64,000 nucleotides of DNA from Sthenelais limicola (GCA_942159475.1 OW804095.1:69220773-69284772), one strand, 5' to 3'. Shown: positions 11,194-24,200, numbered from the stretch's first letter. The notes: a model not told the origin generated them from the sequence alone. A program made the numbers and translations.

Positions 11194-11620
11194 TTGCTCC
11201 CCATAGCAGTGTCTGTATATGAGAGTATCCTGAAATTAATATATTGTATTTATAACATTTAGAATTAATATATTATGAAGTTTAAGACACAAGTCGTTAC
11301 TGAAAAAAAACATTAGTGTCTGGTAAAATGTTATCACTTTTTAAATCGAATGGTTTTCTACTCTATTTATATTTATATTTTTGTTACTTTGTTGGGCTCT
11401 ACACAGAAGTGAGGCAGAAAATATATCCTTGCTTTCCAGGCTCAATTTGTGATATATTTTTATACTTTAACTGTCATTGTTCATTTTATATTAATTTCGA
11501 AGTCTATTCCTACACAAATTATATGATATGGTGCTAGATAAAATGAAAATATTAACTTTACTTGCAAGTAAGCATTTTATGTTCTCATTCACATGATATA
11601 ATATTATCGTTAATCTTCAT

Positions 11621-12135
11621 GCTGCTTTTGGCCCTTTTTCCCTATTTGGGAGCTATTCCCCCCCCTCCCCCCCCCCCCCGCCCTGTAAAAAAATAACTAA
11701 TAATCTGAATGGTTCCATACTTGGCAGTTCAATACACATAAATAAAAGGTTCATACAAAATAACAATTCATCTGATTAATGCAAGATTTTATTTGGGGGT
11801 TCTGAGGGGGGGGGGGGGGGCTAGGGGCCCGAATGTTGTCAAATTGGTGGAAATGACCATACACACAAATGACCTAAATGAGGAATGCCTGTGCCCCCCA
11901 CTCTCCACCCCGTTCGGGTCCACCTCCTGGATCTGCTCCTGATTACCATTTGTTTTTGAGTCTTTCTTGCATAAATGATATGGACATGAAGTGCTCACTT
12001 GATAAAATGGTTATCACAATATTTGCAACCATCAGATTACTTTTTCCCTGAAATTGACCAACAGATCACTATCTGATGGGGGCCAAAGAGATTATGAAAA
12101 ACCTGAAATTCAGTCATCGGTAATATTTCTTTTCT
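11621..12135. other. No gene seen; C- and G-homopolymer runs
   Basis: A C-rich run at about 11659-11682 and a G-run near 11806-11820 flank AT-rich unique DNA. No coding signal. Confidence 0.4.
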
Positions 12136-12608
12136 TTGATATTTGGCACTTGTATTTATTGGTTAAAGCTCTACATACTCCAATAATGAGAACAGTCTAG
12201 GTCCAAAGATGGGAGAGTCCCTTCAAACGAAAGGACCGCAAAGTCCCATTATAATTCCATTAAGACCGCAAAATGTCATTATATTCCCATTAAAACGCCG
12301 AGTCTTAGGTGAGGAGACCGATTAGCGAAGCAGGCTGACATATCATTCTTATCTGATCTGAGGGTTTGGACCTAGAGTGAGAACATTTCTACAAGGAGTA
12401 TCTACTATTATATCTAATAGGATATACTGTAACTTCGTTGTGCCATGACAGAATATGCTAGTTATGGATTTCATTTTCACAAAAGGTGGCAATTAAAGCT
12501 GATATCTTTCAAAATGTTTAATTAATTCACAAGATTGTTTTGTAGAAATGTTCCCGTTATTGGAGTATCTAGAGCTTTAATTGGTGAATACAGGTGCCAA
12601 ATATCAAG
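12136..12608. mobile_element. Inverted-repeat MITE, host of an hAT-like MITE
   Basis: Arms of about 55 bp, 12136-12193 and 12552-12608, are near-perfect reverse complements (GATATTTGGCAC ... TACTCCAATAA). The centre is occupied by the hAT-like insertion at 12195-12377. No ORF. Confidence 0.75.
12195..12377. mobile_element. hAT-like MITE with perfect 8-bp target duplication
   Basis: Imperfect terminal inverted repeats GTCTAGGTCCAAA and TTTGGACCTAGAG bound a 183-bp sequence. TGAGAACA is duplicated exactly at 12187-12194 and 12378-12385. An 8-bp duplication is typical of hAT elements. A second copy is split between 58410 and 59558. Confidence 0.85.
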
Positions 12609-12639
12609 ACATGTAATAAATATATCCATTTATTTCACC

Positions 12640-13060
12640 CTTGATATGCTCAGTCCATAGAAATAACATAGGCTGTGTATATTGTTTAGCTGGTCAGTAA
12701 CTGAAGCAACATTGCACGCGGGCAATACACGGCCGACCTAGTTTTTTTTACCCTGTGCGCATGCGTGCTTTCTGATCTTCGCCAGTTCCGGTCCTTCTTC
12801 GGAGCCGTGGTTTCGAAGCGAATCAAGCCAAAGAACTAATTATTTAACAATTTATTTTTCAAAATCGCTGTAGATCATGTTAATTTAACATTAGTTTAGT
12901 GTGCGGGGTGAAATAAACACAGAACAACCCTTAGATTCTCGACGTCGTGAATAGTCACCGAGGACGGTCGCGGGACTACCGTCCCTTGACCGTCATCGGT
13001 GAATATTCACTCCCGCCTCGAATCCCGGGTAGTTCTGTATATGTATTTCTAAGGTCATCC
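12640..13060. other. CG-richer segment with a long imperfect stem-loop
   Basis: Arms 12947-12969 and 12988-13010 pair over 23 bp with two mismatches (GTGAATA-TCACCGA-GACGGTC). Pairing continues outward with bulges to about 12917 and 13041. The sequence is more CpG-rich than its surroundings. It could be a MITE end-to-end palindrome or a structured non-coding RNA; I cannot tell which. Confidence 0.55.
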
Positions 13061-13334
13061 TCTGCAGTAGGCCTATATTTAGCTGTTCTTTACTATAGGT
13101 AATTGGACTGAATAAGGCCCCTGACATGGACACTTATAAAGATATGAAATTCTACCCTTTAATCCGGAATGTGTAAGCTATAATTTGGTCTACCGGTAGG
13201 GCCTACTGATAATTTTAGAGCCAAACTTGAGATTTAATTTTTTTAAGTTGAAATTACTGATGTAACCATGGCAACCACCGAAACACACCTGGGCTCATCA
13301 TTCTGGTAATAATTTAGCCCATATTTGCCATTTA

Positions 13335-14952
13335 TATGGGAAGCCATTGGTATATTTATTCCGAAATTGTGGATATCTGAATTGTTTTTATGGATATCCA
13401 CAAAAACAATTCAGATATCCACAATTAATTTTGGATATCCACAATTGAATTTTGGATATCCACAATTCAATTCTGGATATCCATAAATCAATTCTTGATA
13501 TCCACAATTCAATTCTAGATATCCAAAACTCAATTCTGGATATCCAAAATTCAATTCTGGATATCCAAAATTCAATTCTGGATATATTTAATTTTACCCA
13601 ATTTTACATATCCAAAATTACATTCCACATATCCACAATTCAATTCTTGATATCCAAAATTCAATTCTTGATATCCAAAATTCGAATTCTTGATATCCAA
13701 AATTCAATTCTGGATATACAAAATTCGAATTTCACATATCCACAATTCAATTCTAGATATCCATAATTCGAGTTTCACATATCCACAATTCTCTGTCACA
13801 TATCCACAATTTATTTATTGGCAAACATTTGATTTTCGGTTGTGAAATGTTTATATCTAAAGTTAACTTCTGATATTCGCCAAAACAATTCATATATCCA
13901 AAATTCGCATTCTGGATATGCAGAATTTCATTTGTGTACATTCTATCACCTTATTTTCGAATTATGGACATACATTTGACATGATAATAAAGTTGAATAA
14001 TGGATATCACATATTCACAATTTTCTGTCACATATCCACAATTTATTTATTGGCAAACTTTTGATATAATTATATCCAAAATTGAATTCTTGATATTCGA
14101 AATTCAATTTTGGATATCCAGAATTGAATTTCGGATATCAAGAATTCAGTTTTGGATATCCAGAATTGAATTATGGATATCAAGAAATGAATTGTTGATA
14201 TCTGAAATTCGAATTTTGGATATCCAGAATTGATTTATGGATATCCAGAATTGATTTATGGATATCCAGAATTGATTTATGGATATCAAGAATTGATTAA
14301 TGGATATCTGAAATTCGAATTTTGGATATCCAAAATTGAATTCCAGATATCCACAATTCAATTTTGGATATCAAGAATTCAATTTCAGATATCAAGAATT
14401 GATTTATGGATATTAAGAATTCAATTTCAGATATCAAGAATTCAATTTTCAATTCTGGTATTCAGCATTCAATTCAGCATTCTATCTTAGATAGCCATAA
14501 ATTAATTATTGGTATAAAAAAAATAATGACAAACTTGAACTTTGGATATTTTAAGCATAGAATTAATTCCTCCACACACAATTTTAGGTATAGAAAGTTT
14601 TAAATCAGATATCCAAAATTCAATTTCAGATATCCAAAATTCGAATTTCAGATATCCAAAATTCGAATTTCAGATATCAACAATTCAATTCTTGATATCT
14701 GAAATTCGAATTTTGGATATCTGAAATTGAATTTTGGATAACTGATATTGTATTGTTGATATCTAAAAATCAATTTTGGATATCTTTAAAAAGATGTTTA
14801 TTATGGATATGTCATTTTTAATTTTGGATATGTCACGGGCAATTACGGATATCTATAATTCAATTTTGGATATCTAAAATAGAATTGTGGATATCTAAAA
14901 TTAATTTCTGATATCCACAATTCAGGAATAAATATACCAACGGCTTTCCATA
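13335..14952. mobile_element. TIR element made of an EcoRV-site minisatellite
   Basis: Inverted repeats of about 40 bp bound the segment: TATGGGAAGCCATTGGTATA at 13335 and its counterpart ending at 14952 (rc begins TATGGAAAGCCGTTGGTATA). The interior is almost entirely units of about 21 bp centred on GGATATCC, spaced by AAAATTCAATTCT or its reverse. Left of about 14060 units mostly read CAAAATTCAATTC; to the right mostly AGAATTGAATTTTGG, so the array forms two opposed arms. Long ORFs on both strands arise because the unit lacks stops in some frames. No transposase. Confidence 0.8.
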
Positions 14953-15011
14953 CATTTAACTAGCATTCCAATTGAGTTTATACTTTATATTTAATAATGC
15001 TTTCATTTCTT

Positions 15012-15245
15012 CCTACACTCTAACAACACATTCAGCTATTACAGGAGAATTTTACGCTGTAGCAGCACCGTTTTTGGACGCAGTCACTACAGCGTAAAAA
15101 GTGCGCCCATGTAAACTTAAATAACAGCGTAAAGTGCGCCCATGTAATCTCCAATTACAGCATAAATTGTATGAGCTAAAGCAGCGTAAAAATCATGCTA
15201 CCTCCACGCACACAGCTTGTTAAAATTACGTTAGAACAGCATAAA
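15012..15245. mobile_element. MITE-like repeat with CAGCGTAAA motifs
   Basis: Starts near TACACTCTAACAA and contains ACAGCGTAAA(A) or its reverse several times, plus GTGCGCCCATGTAA twice. A relative at 52372-52640 has the same motifs and clear TACACTCTAA/TTAGAGTGTA ends. Confidence 0.55.
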
Positions 15246-15635
15246 CCTCAATCTATTTTTAGAACTCATGAGTCAATGCTACCATGCTAGTATACAACTT
15301 TTGTTGCATCACGAATTAAAGCTGCATTCTCAGCTATGATCAAGGTGGGGAGAATTACATTTTGAAAATGATAGGGGGTGCAAATATTTGATACTGCACA
15401 CATAATATGGAATTGTTGATACAAATATCATATGGAACAGAATCGCAAATCATAACTTCCAACAGTAGTTACATGTTTAAAAAAAAGTCTTTTATTGCTG
15501 ACCCTCTCAATTCTTGTCAGACCAATCAAATTTAGTGGTATGAATCCATTCTTTCTTGTTTTCATCAAGTGTAACCATGACAAGAAGTTCGAATATACAT
15601 AATTATCATAGACACAAAATACGAAAATCTCCATT

Positions 15636-16151
15636 AAGGCCTACATAACTTTCTTATTAAACACAGGTGTATTTTATGGTGAAAGAAATTGTTCAATTGT
15701 ATCAAATATAGCAATATCAATTGTAGGAAATTGGCCCAAAATCATCAGGACGGGTGGATGGGGGTGAAGATGGTAACTTAGTATTTCTTAAGATTTGTTC
15801 CCTCATATAATGGTAGGACGAAATATGATATATCCTATAATTTGCATTCCTTATCATTAGTTTCCAAATGATATCTAAATGATATTAAAGATAAAGGCCT
15901 ACATAACTTTCTTATTAAACACGGGTGTATTTTATGGTGAAAGAAATTGTTAAATTTTATTTAATATAGGCATATCAATTATTGAAAATTGGCCCCAAAA
16001 TCATCAGGACGGGTGGATGGGGGTGAAGAAGGTAACTTAGTATTTCTTAAGATTTGTTCCTTCATATAATGGCAGGACGAAATATGATGCATCCTATAAT
16101 TTGTATTCCTTATCATTAGTTTCCAAATAATATCTAAATGATATTAAAGAT
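15636..16151. repeat. 258-bp direct tandem duplication
   Basis: Units 15636-15893 and 15894-16151 begin AAGGCCTACATAACTTTCTT and are about 93-95% alike by eye. The duplication abuts the last detectable exon of the - strand gene and may have displaced its 3' end. Confidence 0.9.
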
Positions 16152-16200
16152 ATCGTTTATATGATATTAAAGATATCTTTTATACAACATGTGTACATAC

Positions 16201-19200
16201 CTTTGAAATAAATCCATTGTAGCTGTTACATCTGAATGATACACAGCGTTCATGTTATATTGCATGCAGAATAACATTGCAAGGGCCGATGGAAACGTTG
16301 TTACATTGTGGTTGACCACCACCCCATCAATGGCCACCATAAACCTAAGGGCTGTCAGGGGAGATGCACCTGGAAATAATAAATGATTATATGTATATAA
16401 TATTTATCTTATTATTGAATTGTTTATTATATTATCCTATTAACCAAATAGGATTGATTACCAGAGGTTTAAAGTACAAATTGTTTAACAGTACATATTC
16501 GGGATATATATAATAATAGACGTCTGATTTCCGTCTCATTGATAGCTCAGACAAACTATTATGATGGTGTAACTATTTATTACTACTGGGATCATATATA
16601 AACCCCTGCAACCCTAGCTGATGAAGGGACATAAAGTGCGGAAATGTCAGTAAAATATCTACCCTTAAGTTATTTGGCTTTGGTGTTAAGTCCCTTGATT
16701 ATAATTATATATTAATTTTCTTACCACAGTAGAGCAGGCATGGTTCCACTGGCAAATCGGTCACATCAGTGGCGCCATCAATATCCTATTAATAAACAAA
16801 AATTTTGTTAATCCTCATTAGCATTGACAAATTACATCATTAAAATAATTTTGAAATGAGTTTCAGATATTGCAATAGTCAGTTCACGTATGACTCTAAT
16901 AAATATTCTTATCCTATAATTGTTAATAACCTAGTACATAGTAAATTACATTTGGATTATTTATTTACTAAGCATGCCTACCTTTGCCTGCAACAGGATG
17001 GTTGCATGTTTTTCTTTGAAGTGTACGGCAATAAGTATAAACAATCCCGCATACAAGGGGGTCCTATCCCCCCTCTTTTCAATCGCCTCCTCTATCTGTT
17101 TGCTGAAGAAATATACATCATTATTATTTATTTTCATTAACCCAGTGATCTAATCATAGCATACAAGAAATTAAATTTGTAAGTTATTAGTGACCTTTCC
17201 ACATAGTTAATATTTTGTATTCATATATTTATTCTTTTTTGATCTATTAATTGTACTCGCACTCTAACAAATATTTATATTCAAATACACTACTCACATT
17301 ACTTCCTCGGTCCGTTGATTTTTATAATTGGCAATGAAATCATAATAGTTCTCTGCTGCATTGGTGTATGCATCTATTACATTTGCGCGGAACTTTTTGC
17401 CTGAAAATCAAAATATCCATTGAATGTGACATAAATCATATTCGTTTTATAGTTATCCTTCAATATAATAATAATTAGCAATTCCCAGCGATAAGATGAA
17501 GTTAAAGTAAGGTCAAAGAAGAGACTACCAGGGCTGGTCTGGTATTTCAGCGTTGAAAATAGAAAAAAATCAAATCAAATGAGAGGTTTGAGAGGGGTAT
17601 TATTTGCTGAAAATATATGAATGACACTGGGTCTCAAATATTAAGGAATCTAGAGCCCAAAACCTGAGGAAAGGTCATTTTTGTGATGTTTGCATAGGAA
17701 TACCATATATAAAATATATCATATTAATAAAGTTCACAGTTAAATATGTAGTAATAACAAACATAGTTTTAGGAAAATAGCTGCAGTCTTGCAAGATCTT
17801 AACGGATCTGGATCATTCAAAATTCTAAATGATGCTGACAATGTTGCGGTTTTATAGATGTAGGCTACATGACTACTTTATACCTTAAAGAACCTTTCCT
17901 CTGTCAGCATTACCTGACGCGTATAATCATAAAAGATTCTGTTGTGTATTGTGATTGTCACTTATCATGACATTTTCACCTGTTTCTTTATATGGCAGGC
18001 AAAACAATAGAGGCGGAATGAATTTGCCTGCCCAATTTTTTCATGGCCTTTATAGACCTACAAATTCACATAATTGAAATAATTCCATATTTAATGATAA
18101 ACTCTAGAGGACCATTGCATATTGTGACATGCTTAAAAATTCGGTATTTATGTCCAGCCTTCAAGCCCCTACCAGTCCTATGATAATACAAGGAGGATCA
18201 TTTTAAATAATCATCGATGTGAGGGCAAGTACTTTCCATATCTATTATAAATATATATGATAGCACAGGTCCCCTAAAGACAGTTTTGTTGTATTGTGAC
18301 ATAAAAATGACGGACAATATATTTAGGCTTATTCCAGTGGGAATTTTAATAGTAGTAATAATAATAACCTGTTAATTGTTCTGCATGGGTGAGAGCTCCA
18401 GCCAGAGTGAATAAAGTCGGCCACCGGCGCAGCATCTCTTCTGCATTTGAACCTGCAAACCTTCGTAATTTAATTTCTCATTCACTAATCAATTACACAT
18501 ATTATGAACTACATTTTGATAACAACTCTGCCTCCTCAGCTATAAAATATCATTGAATTATGATTAATTGCCTAATTAATTTATAGGTTTTCTATACTTT
18601 CCATTCTGCCACTCATTGTATCATATAATCACCTTTATTTATCTCCTGCCGCTGTGTGTAAAAGGTGTATCGCTGCTCCTTTAATATTTCAGCAATGTCC
18701 CTACTCCTACTGTGCATGTTCACTAGTTCAACCCTTCTCAGTTCCATACTTTCCTTGGTTTCTCCTTCAGGTGGGGCATCTGGCTGCCAGTTGATACAAC
18801 CATAACTGAAAGCATATTTTATTTTATTAATGACATATCGGAAAAATAGAATTTATTCTATTAACCACAGAACTGAAAGCAGACATTATTCCATTTTTAT
18901 TTCGGCTACAATTATAACAGATCTTACTTTCAAACAAATTATATGAGTTTATATTTCAAGCATATGAATCATACCAATCAGCTTTTTTTACTTTTCTTGG
19001 AGCTGGTTTGTCCATACTTGTCAGTAGCCTTTTCCTTTTCATTCGGGGTGCTCGCTGGGTATAGTCATGGCGATTGACTAGTGAATATGTCAACCCCCCA
19101 TGCCCATTCCCCAGCTGTATTTCTTCATCGATCTTGTCACCCAGATTAGGATATTTGGAGACAATCCTGCTGGCAATGATCTTCAGGTCCCGTGTGAGAG

Positions 19201-20826
19201 GAGCAGGCTCAAGCTGTAATATTGTTGGATACAAAATCATGACGCCATAAGCACAAGCAAATAAATTTAAACAGAGAGGATGAATATATCATAGAAAATA
19301 GCGTGAAATTCAAGTCACCACCTGGCAGGATAGTATATAACTAGAAAAGACATGTGATGCATACATGGACATTCTTATCTATCCATAGTATTCAAGTTCG
19401 AAATTACCTCAAAATTAATTACTTTTAATGACTAAGTTGCCCAATTTTTACTGACAAAATGAATTCAAATTAGCAGGTCAAAGGTTAAGGTCATCCTTAA
19501 TGAAGTATATATAAATATTTAGAAGTATGGTAGTATTATGAAATTTAACATTGGCATTGTAAGAGGCAACGACCTAATATATACCTGGTATATAACTAGT
19601 ACATATTATAATCATTGCAAGCTATGGAAGGACTTACCTTTAGGACTCATTGATCACAATATCATAATTATTTGTACGTACAGTTAGGGTACTCAGGTAT
19701 TGAATGGGTCATAACTGGCTTTGCTTTGGTTGCTTTTAATTGCCTATGTGTTATCCCATGGTAAAATGTGGTTTGTATAATTGTACGGTTGTGGATTGCG
19801 AGTATATATATTGCAACAGAAAAAAGTAGGCCTATAGATTGATGTATATTTCACTTGTGAGATGTTTGCAAGGAGGATAGTTAATTGTATATTTTTAGAT
19901 TATATTAATCATATCATATTAAATTTGATAGAATTTGATTAAGGTGTAATATGTGGCTGACTTGGCATCACATGAAAATAACCACCATTGTGGTTATGTG
20001 TATTTTGTAAATAATTTAAATGAACAAGGCCAATAAAAATGTCAAATAAAATAAATTCAAGTACAAAATTGAACCAATATCAAATTTAGTGGTAGCACTT
20101 ACAACATGAATTTCATCGATTAGAGATCGAATAAACCTATTTCCTTATCGATGGTTGGATATTTGATGACTTTAGGGCTTTCTCAACAGAAGGTGGTAAA
20201 TTGATGAGCTCGAATTTGTCTGTCCGATGTCTTGTGTCATTGACGTTCATCACTCTGGGCCTTGGCAACTGGGCATCCTTATCTGATGGGAGCGTTGTTA
20301 AACGTGGGACGACCTGTGGCATTTCTATCCTCTCAGTTGGTGTATATTGTTCTAAATAATAATTCAAATAATTTTCAATAAATTCAATGATGAAGTTATG
20401 AATGTTCTCCTTGGAATGATAATTTGACTCTGTCCCACTACTTTATAGTTTTTTACAGGGAGGAAAGTGAATATGTTAACAAAAAATGACATATATTCAA
20501 TTTCATTTAGGTCATTTAGGTCAACTCTAGACAGCAATTCTAAAAAAGAAACCCCTTCTCATTCCCTGCTGCCCTTAAAGAACTAAATTGATATTTGTCT
20601 CTCAGTTGAATCAATGGAAATATATGAAATCACCTCTCAGAGCATTAATCATCTTCCGAGCCTCAATTCTCGGTATAATTCCCTTAAAGTCCTGGGGGTC
20701 CATGTGGACCCACTGATCTGGCCTCTCCAAATCCCAGTCTTCAGCCATTTGTATTAACTTCTCAGTCTGGGAGTTGCTGAGGTCAGGCAGCAAACTTAAA
20801 ACAGCATTGAGTACTGGATAGTTCAT
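16201..20826 (-). CDS. SAM-domain-like protein of a lineage-expanded family, eight exons, one frameshift
   Basis: Exons (- strand order): 20826-20634, 20351-20103, 19213-18975, 18805-18633, 18452-18369, 17400-17303, 16785-16725, 16369-16201. Every boundary is AG/GT and all intron phases match (1,0,2,1,1,0,1), giving about 421 codons. The first exon starts MNYPVLNAVLSLLPDLSNSQ and resembles a SAM-like helical domain (DWDLERPDQW, IEARKMINALR). Later signatures are PLTRDLKIIASRIVSKYP, YGCINWQPDAPPEGET, RRWPTLFTLAGA and LRFMVAIDGVVV, which I recall from uncharacterised or 'SAMD3-like' proteins expanded in fish and invertebrates; function unknown. Exon 2 has one extra A in the A-run at 20140-20142. 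Read normally it stops at once, but the next frame continues NRFIRSLIDEIHV into exon 3. The last exon ends at a good donor (AAG/GTATGT), and the true C-terminus was not found. The gene may be a recent pseudogene, or the frameshift may be a sequence error. Confidence 0.75.
16856..17110 (+). pseudogene. Possible reverse-transcriptase fragment in an intron
   Basis: An open frame reads CMFFFEVYGNKYKQSRIQGG then PIPPLFNRLLYLFAEE. This weakly resembles the F-x-F-x-G-x-x-Y-x-Q-x-x-G block of Penelope-like or related reverse transcriptases. It lies antisense within intron 6 of the SAM-like gene. Similarity is by eye only and the catalytic block is not seen. Confidence 0.2.
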
Positions 20827-21205
20827 CTGAAACAAACAATTTAAAATATTTATCGTCATTCATTGCTAGAATCTAGTATATATAACCATATGCATTATTA
20901 ATTCACCTTTGAATGTGTTCAATACGCATAGCCCATTGACTTATAGCCCTGAGAGTGCAATTCAGTCCTGCGGCCGATACAACAGCCATATCAGGCCAAG
21001 GCTGATATAGAATAAATATAGTTCTTCAATGATAATAGTATTAGCGCATATATAAATGAGTTGCAAAATTAAAAAAATAATTGAATACATTTATTAGAGA
21101 AATTTACTGCAAGAGAGTAAAGCAAAATAAATGTACATGATAGTACAGAATTAAATAATTTTGCATTCTAAAATATTGTCCTGACCCGACCGGAACGAAC
21201 GATGC

Positions 21206-24200
21206 GTAGAAATATGCAAATGGTCATGATAGCGGGGGAGGAACCTGTAAGAATCGTGCAAAATGTGATACCTTTTTCAATTTGGTATGCTGTTAGGTGA
21301 GGCCATAGGCTTTCCAAAAATCAATGGCAGCAAGTTGGTCCACCCCCCTGGTGGCCGGTAGCCATCAGAAGCAAATGCACCATATCTTTGCTTCTATTGA
21401 TCGTATTTTCAAGTATAATACCAATTTATTGATGTTTCAACGTGTAGGGAATCATTTTCTGGAGTTATTTTTTACTTTCAAAGTCTTTTTCACTGTCAAA
21501 ATTCAATATGGCCACCGTCTGGGGAAGAAATATCATATCTCACTCCTTTCGGCAATATCCTTGTATAATACCAGCTTTTCTATGTTTTAAGGTATGGGGA
21601 ATCCATTTCTGAAGTAATTTTTAATTTTAGGTCATAGATCAAGTCAGAACAGTCTAAAGTCTATAAAATAAACTGTATTATATCATCTTGGACATGCCAA
21701 TAAAATTAAGGAAAACAACACAGATAATCACAGATACATCAGGGCAATCATACAGAATGGTCATTAAGGTTGTTGCAGCAACCACCTTGACATTTACACA
21801 ATAGCGTACACCTGATTCCAGCCTTAAAACATTTACACCTACCCTTGCAAGCTTTTCCACAAGAGCAGTTAAGCAAAAGTGCAGAGGATGCACTGGCATC
21901 ACCCAGTTCTGTCCAATATGGGACCCATGTCTTGAGGCACCCATTCCATTTCCAACCATATTGTGCAGGATCTGATACACAGCTGTTTTTCCAAGGCACA
22001 ATGCCAAACAAAAGCTGACACCAAAATGGTTCTTTTGATGTGCTGGTACAAGGCTGCTTTTGTAGGTGGGATGCTCTCTAGAATCCTAAGTTTGTGAGTG
22101 AACATCAGCCACCAAGCGTCATGATACTGTACTGCAGGAACAGTTCTTACTGTACATGAGCACAGTAAATTGCCTAATGTGTTGCACATGCAGAGAATCC
22201 TCTGTCAGCTCTTGTGAATTTTCAGTTAAACAGATCAGTTACCTGAGGGAAGTCCATCCATGCTTTCCATCCTGATTTCTTCCTGATTCCCATCATGCTA
22301 GATGTTGCATTGCAACCTGTAAATGCATGGAAGAAAGGTAGTGCTTTGCATTTATCAGGACCAAGCTGTAATGAAACATCATGGACTGGTATATCTGTGT
22401 GTGCTTTTCCCGATCCAAAACCAACCCACAGTTCAGTAAGCCCCAGAGTTTGCAATGTGTTGAAGAGGTGAACAGACAGAATGACAACATCTGAATCAAC
22501 TGTTCTTAGAAAAGCTGTTTTATGACCATCCATAACAGCATGGCGCAGGTGCAGCATTACACGGGTGTCTGCCTCCTCATGGTCAGATGGAGTTATGTCA
22601 GTCAAATTGACTGCCTTGTTGGACAGCACAAGTTCCCCTTTTCTTGTCAAAAGATAGTTCTCAGATGAGGAGGTTGCATTCACAAGCCCATCAGCGAGAA
22701 ACTTGAACAGTTTATCTTTGTTCTCATTGTCTTTCAGGAATGCCTGCTAATCTTTTCCTTTTGGGATTAGGGACCTTTTTTGATTACTAGTGTCCTTCAT
22801 GCAGGTGTTTGACCCAGACGTTGCACTCTTGTTTGGTTCTTTAGACTGTCCTGAGGAAAGTGATCCCATACTGCATCAATACTAGTGGTATATGTGTTGA
22901 TTTGATTCTCAATGAAAGGCAGGCGGTGCATTCCAGTATATTCGCCAAACACATTGGCTCACTGTGGTTTAATTATATCAACCACTGCAGGCATGTCTAA
23001 GATGATTACAGAAGCTTGTTTGACAGATGGATTTCTTCCATGTGCAGGCATACCTGGCAAGCAGCCAAGAATCCATGACTTTGTACCAGCTTGCAGCTTG
23101 CCTTTACTGGACAATGAAGGTGGATCTCTGGCATTTTCATGCATGAAAAACTCGTCCATGTCAGAATCAGGGCAAGCTTAAAGCAAAACAAACATTTGAG
23201 TTACAATTGCTGCAAAAGCTTTTGATGATGCGAGTTTGTCTTTGCCTTTATCTAAGCTACTTAACAAATTTGGAATACATTGCTTTCCCAATTGTTGGCA
23301 ACTCCTGAATACACTTGCTAACTTCAGGGTCCATATATTCACCAGTGTCTAATGTGACCAACTGATTGCCTGTTTCCTCATAAGGGTTGATGAGGACTAC
23401 TTGATCCACAAGCTCAAGAAGGGATTTGAGCTGGTTGAGGAAATTTTGCTGCTCAGATACAAAACTTTCTGGGTGTTCAATGTTGTCTGATTTTGTTGTA
23501 TGGATGCTTGAATATTCAAACTCATGAATGACATGAAGATCTTCTGCCTTTGAGAGTTCAATCACCAATGTGTATAGTACCTATAATCCCCCCAATCTCA
23601 GAGAAAGCACCCTGTCCTCACCCAGGTGTTGTCAACTTGCCTACAAATTTGTGTTTTCTCATAACCACTAATTTGATTGTCATTCAGTCAGAAATTGTCC
23701 AACAACAATAGATTTGATATGTGATTAAAGCCCACTAATTTCTCTCTCCAATGAGATCATTTATGGGTAGATAGCGCATAGTGCAATACATAGTGCGCAG
23801 ACAAGGATAAGTCCATTATTTCAATCAGGTTTAATTATTTTTTCATACATTTTGTTAATTTCTGAGGTTATTTTTGAAAGACTAAATATTTTTTTTACAG
23901 AAACCTATAATGCATCATATCTCTTAATAATTTCTGGCTTTATATTGGTATATATTTAGTTAGATTAAGTGTGAAATCAAAAGAATTAAAAAAAAGAAAC
24001 ACAAACTTGTTTGTGCACAATGTCAGGTGAATGTAGCTAAAATATATGATTTTAGTCTCATCATAGTCTCATATTCATTTAAATGAAAGGCCTAAATTCA
24101 TAAAATATGTTTTAATCGTGAAAATAGCTTCAGAAATGGATTCCCTATACCTTTAAACCTAAATAAAATAGTATCACACATCTATCTAGTACTAATTATA

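Larger units (their letters stand above)
6360..11620. mobile_element. Outer repeat with GAAGATTAACGAC motifs, split by a nested TIR element
   Basis: The 13-bp core GAAGATTAACGAC occurs forward at about 6368, 6571, 10688 and 10708, and reverse at about 11180 and 11608. The forward-left, reverse-right arrangement resembles subterminal repeats of a DNA transposon, but I could not find matching terminal inverted repeats. Internal blocks recur elsewhere: 6727-6780 plus 10366-10610 equals 26340-26640, and 10985-11193 equals about 39960-40130. The first match is split exactly around the nested element at 6781-10346. No coding sequence. Confidence 0.5.

Noticed and set aside
13452..14724. Several ORFs of 60-104 codons with ISKIQF-type repeats
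   Set aside because: Produced by the 21-bp EcoRV-site minisatellite on both strands.
20898..20980. Possible upstream exon of the SAM-like gene (- strand, MAVVSAAGLNCTLR)
   Set aside because: A donor-like AAAG/GTGAAT follows, but the phase does not join the next exon without an immediate stop; at best a 5' untranslated exon.
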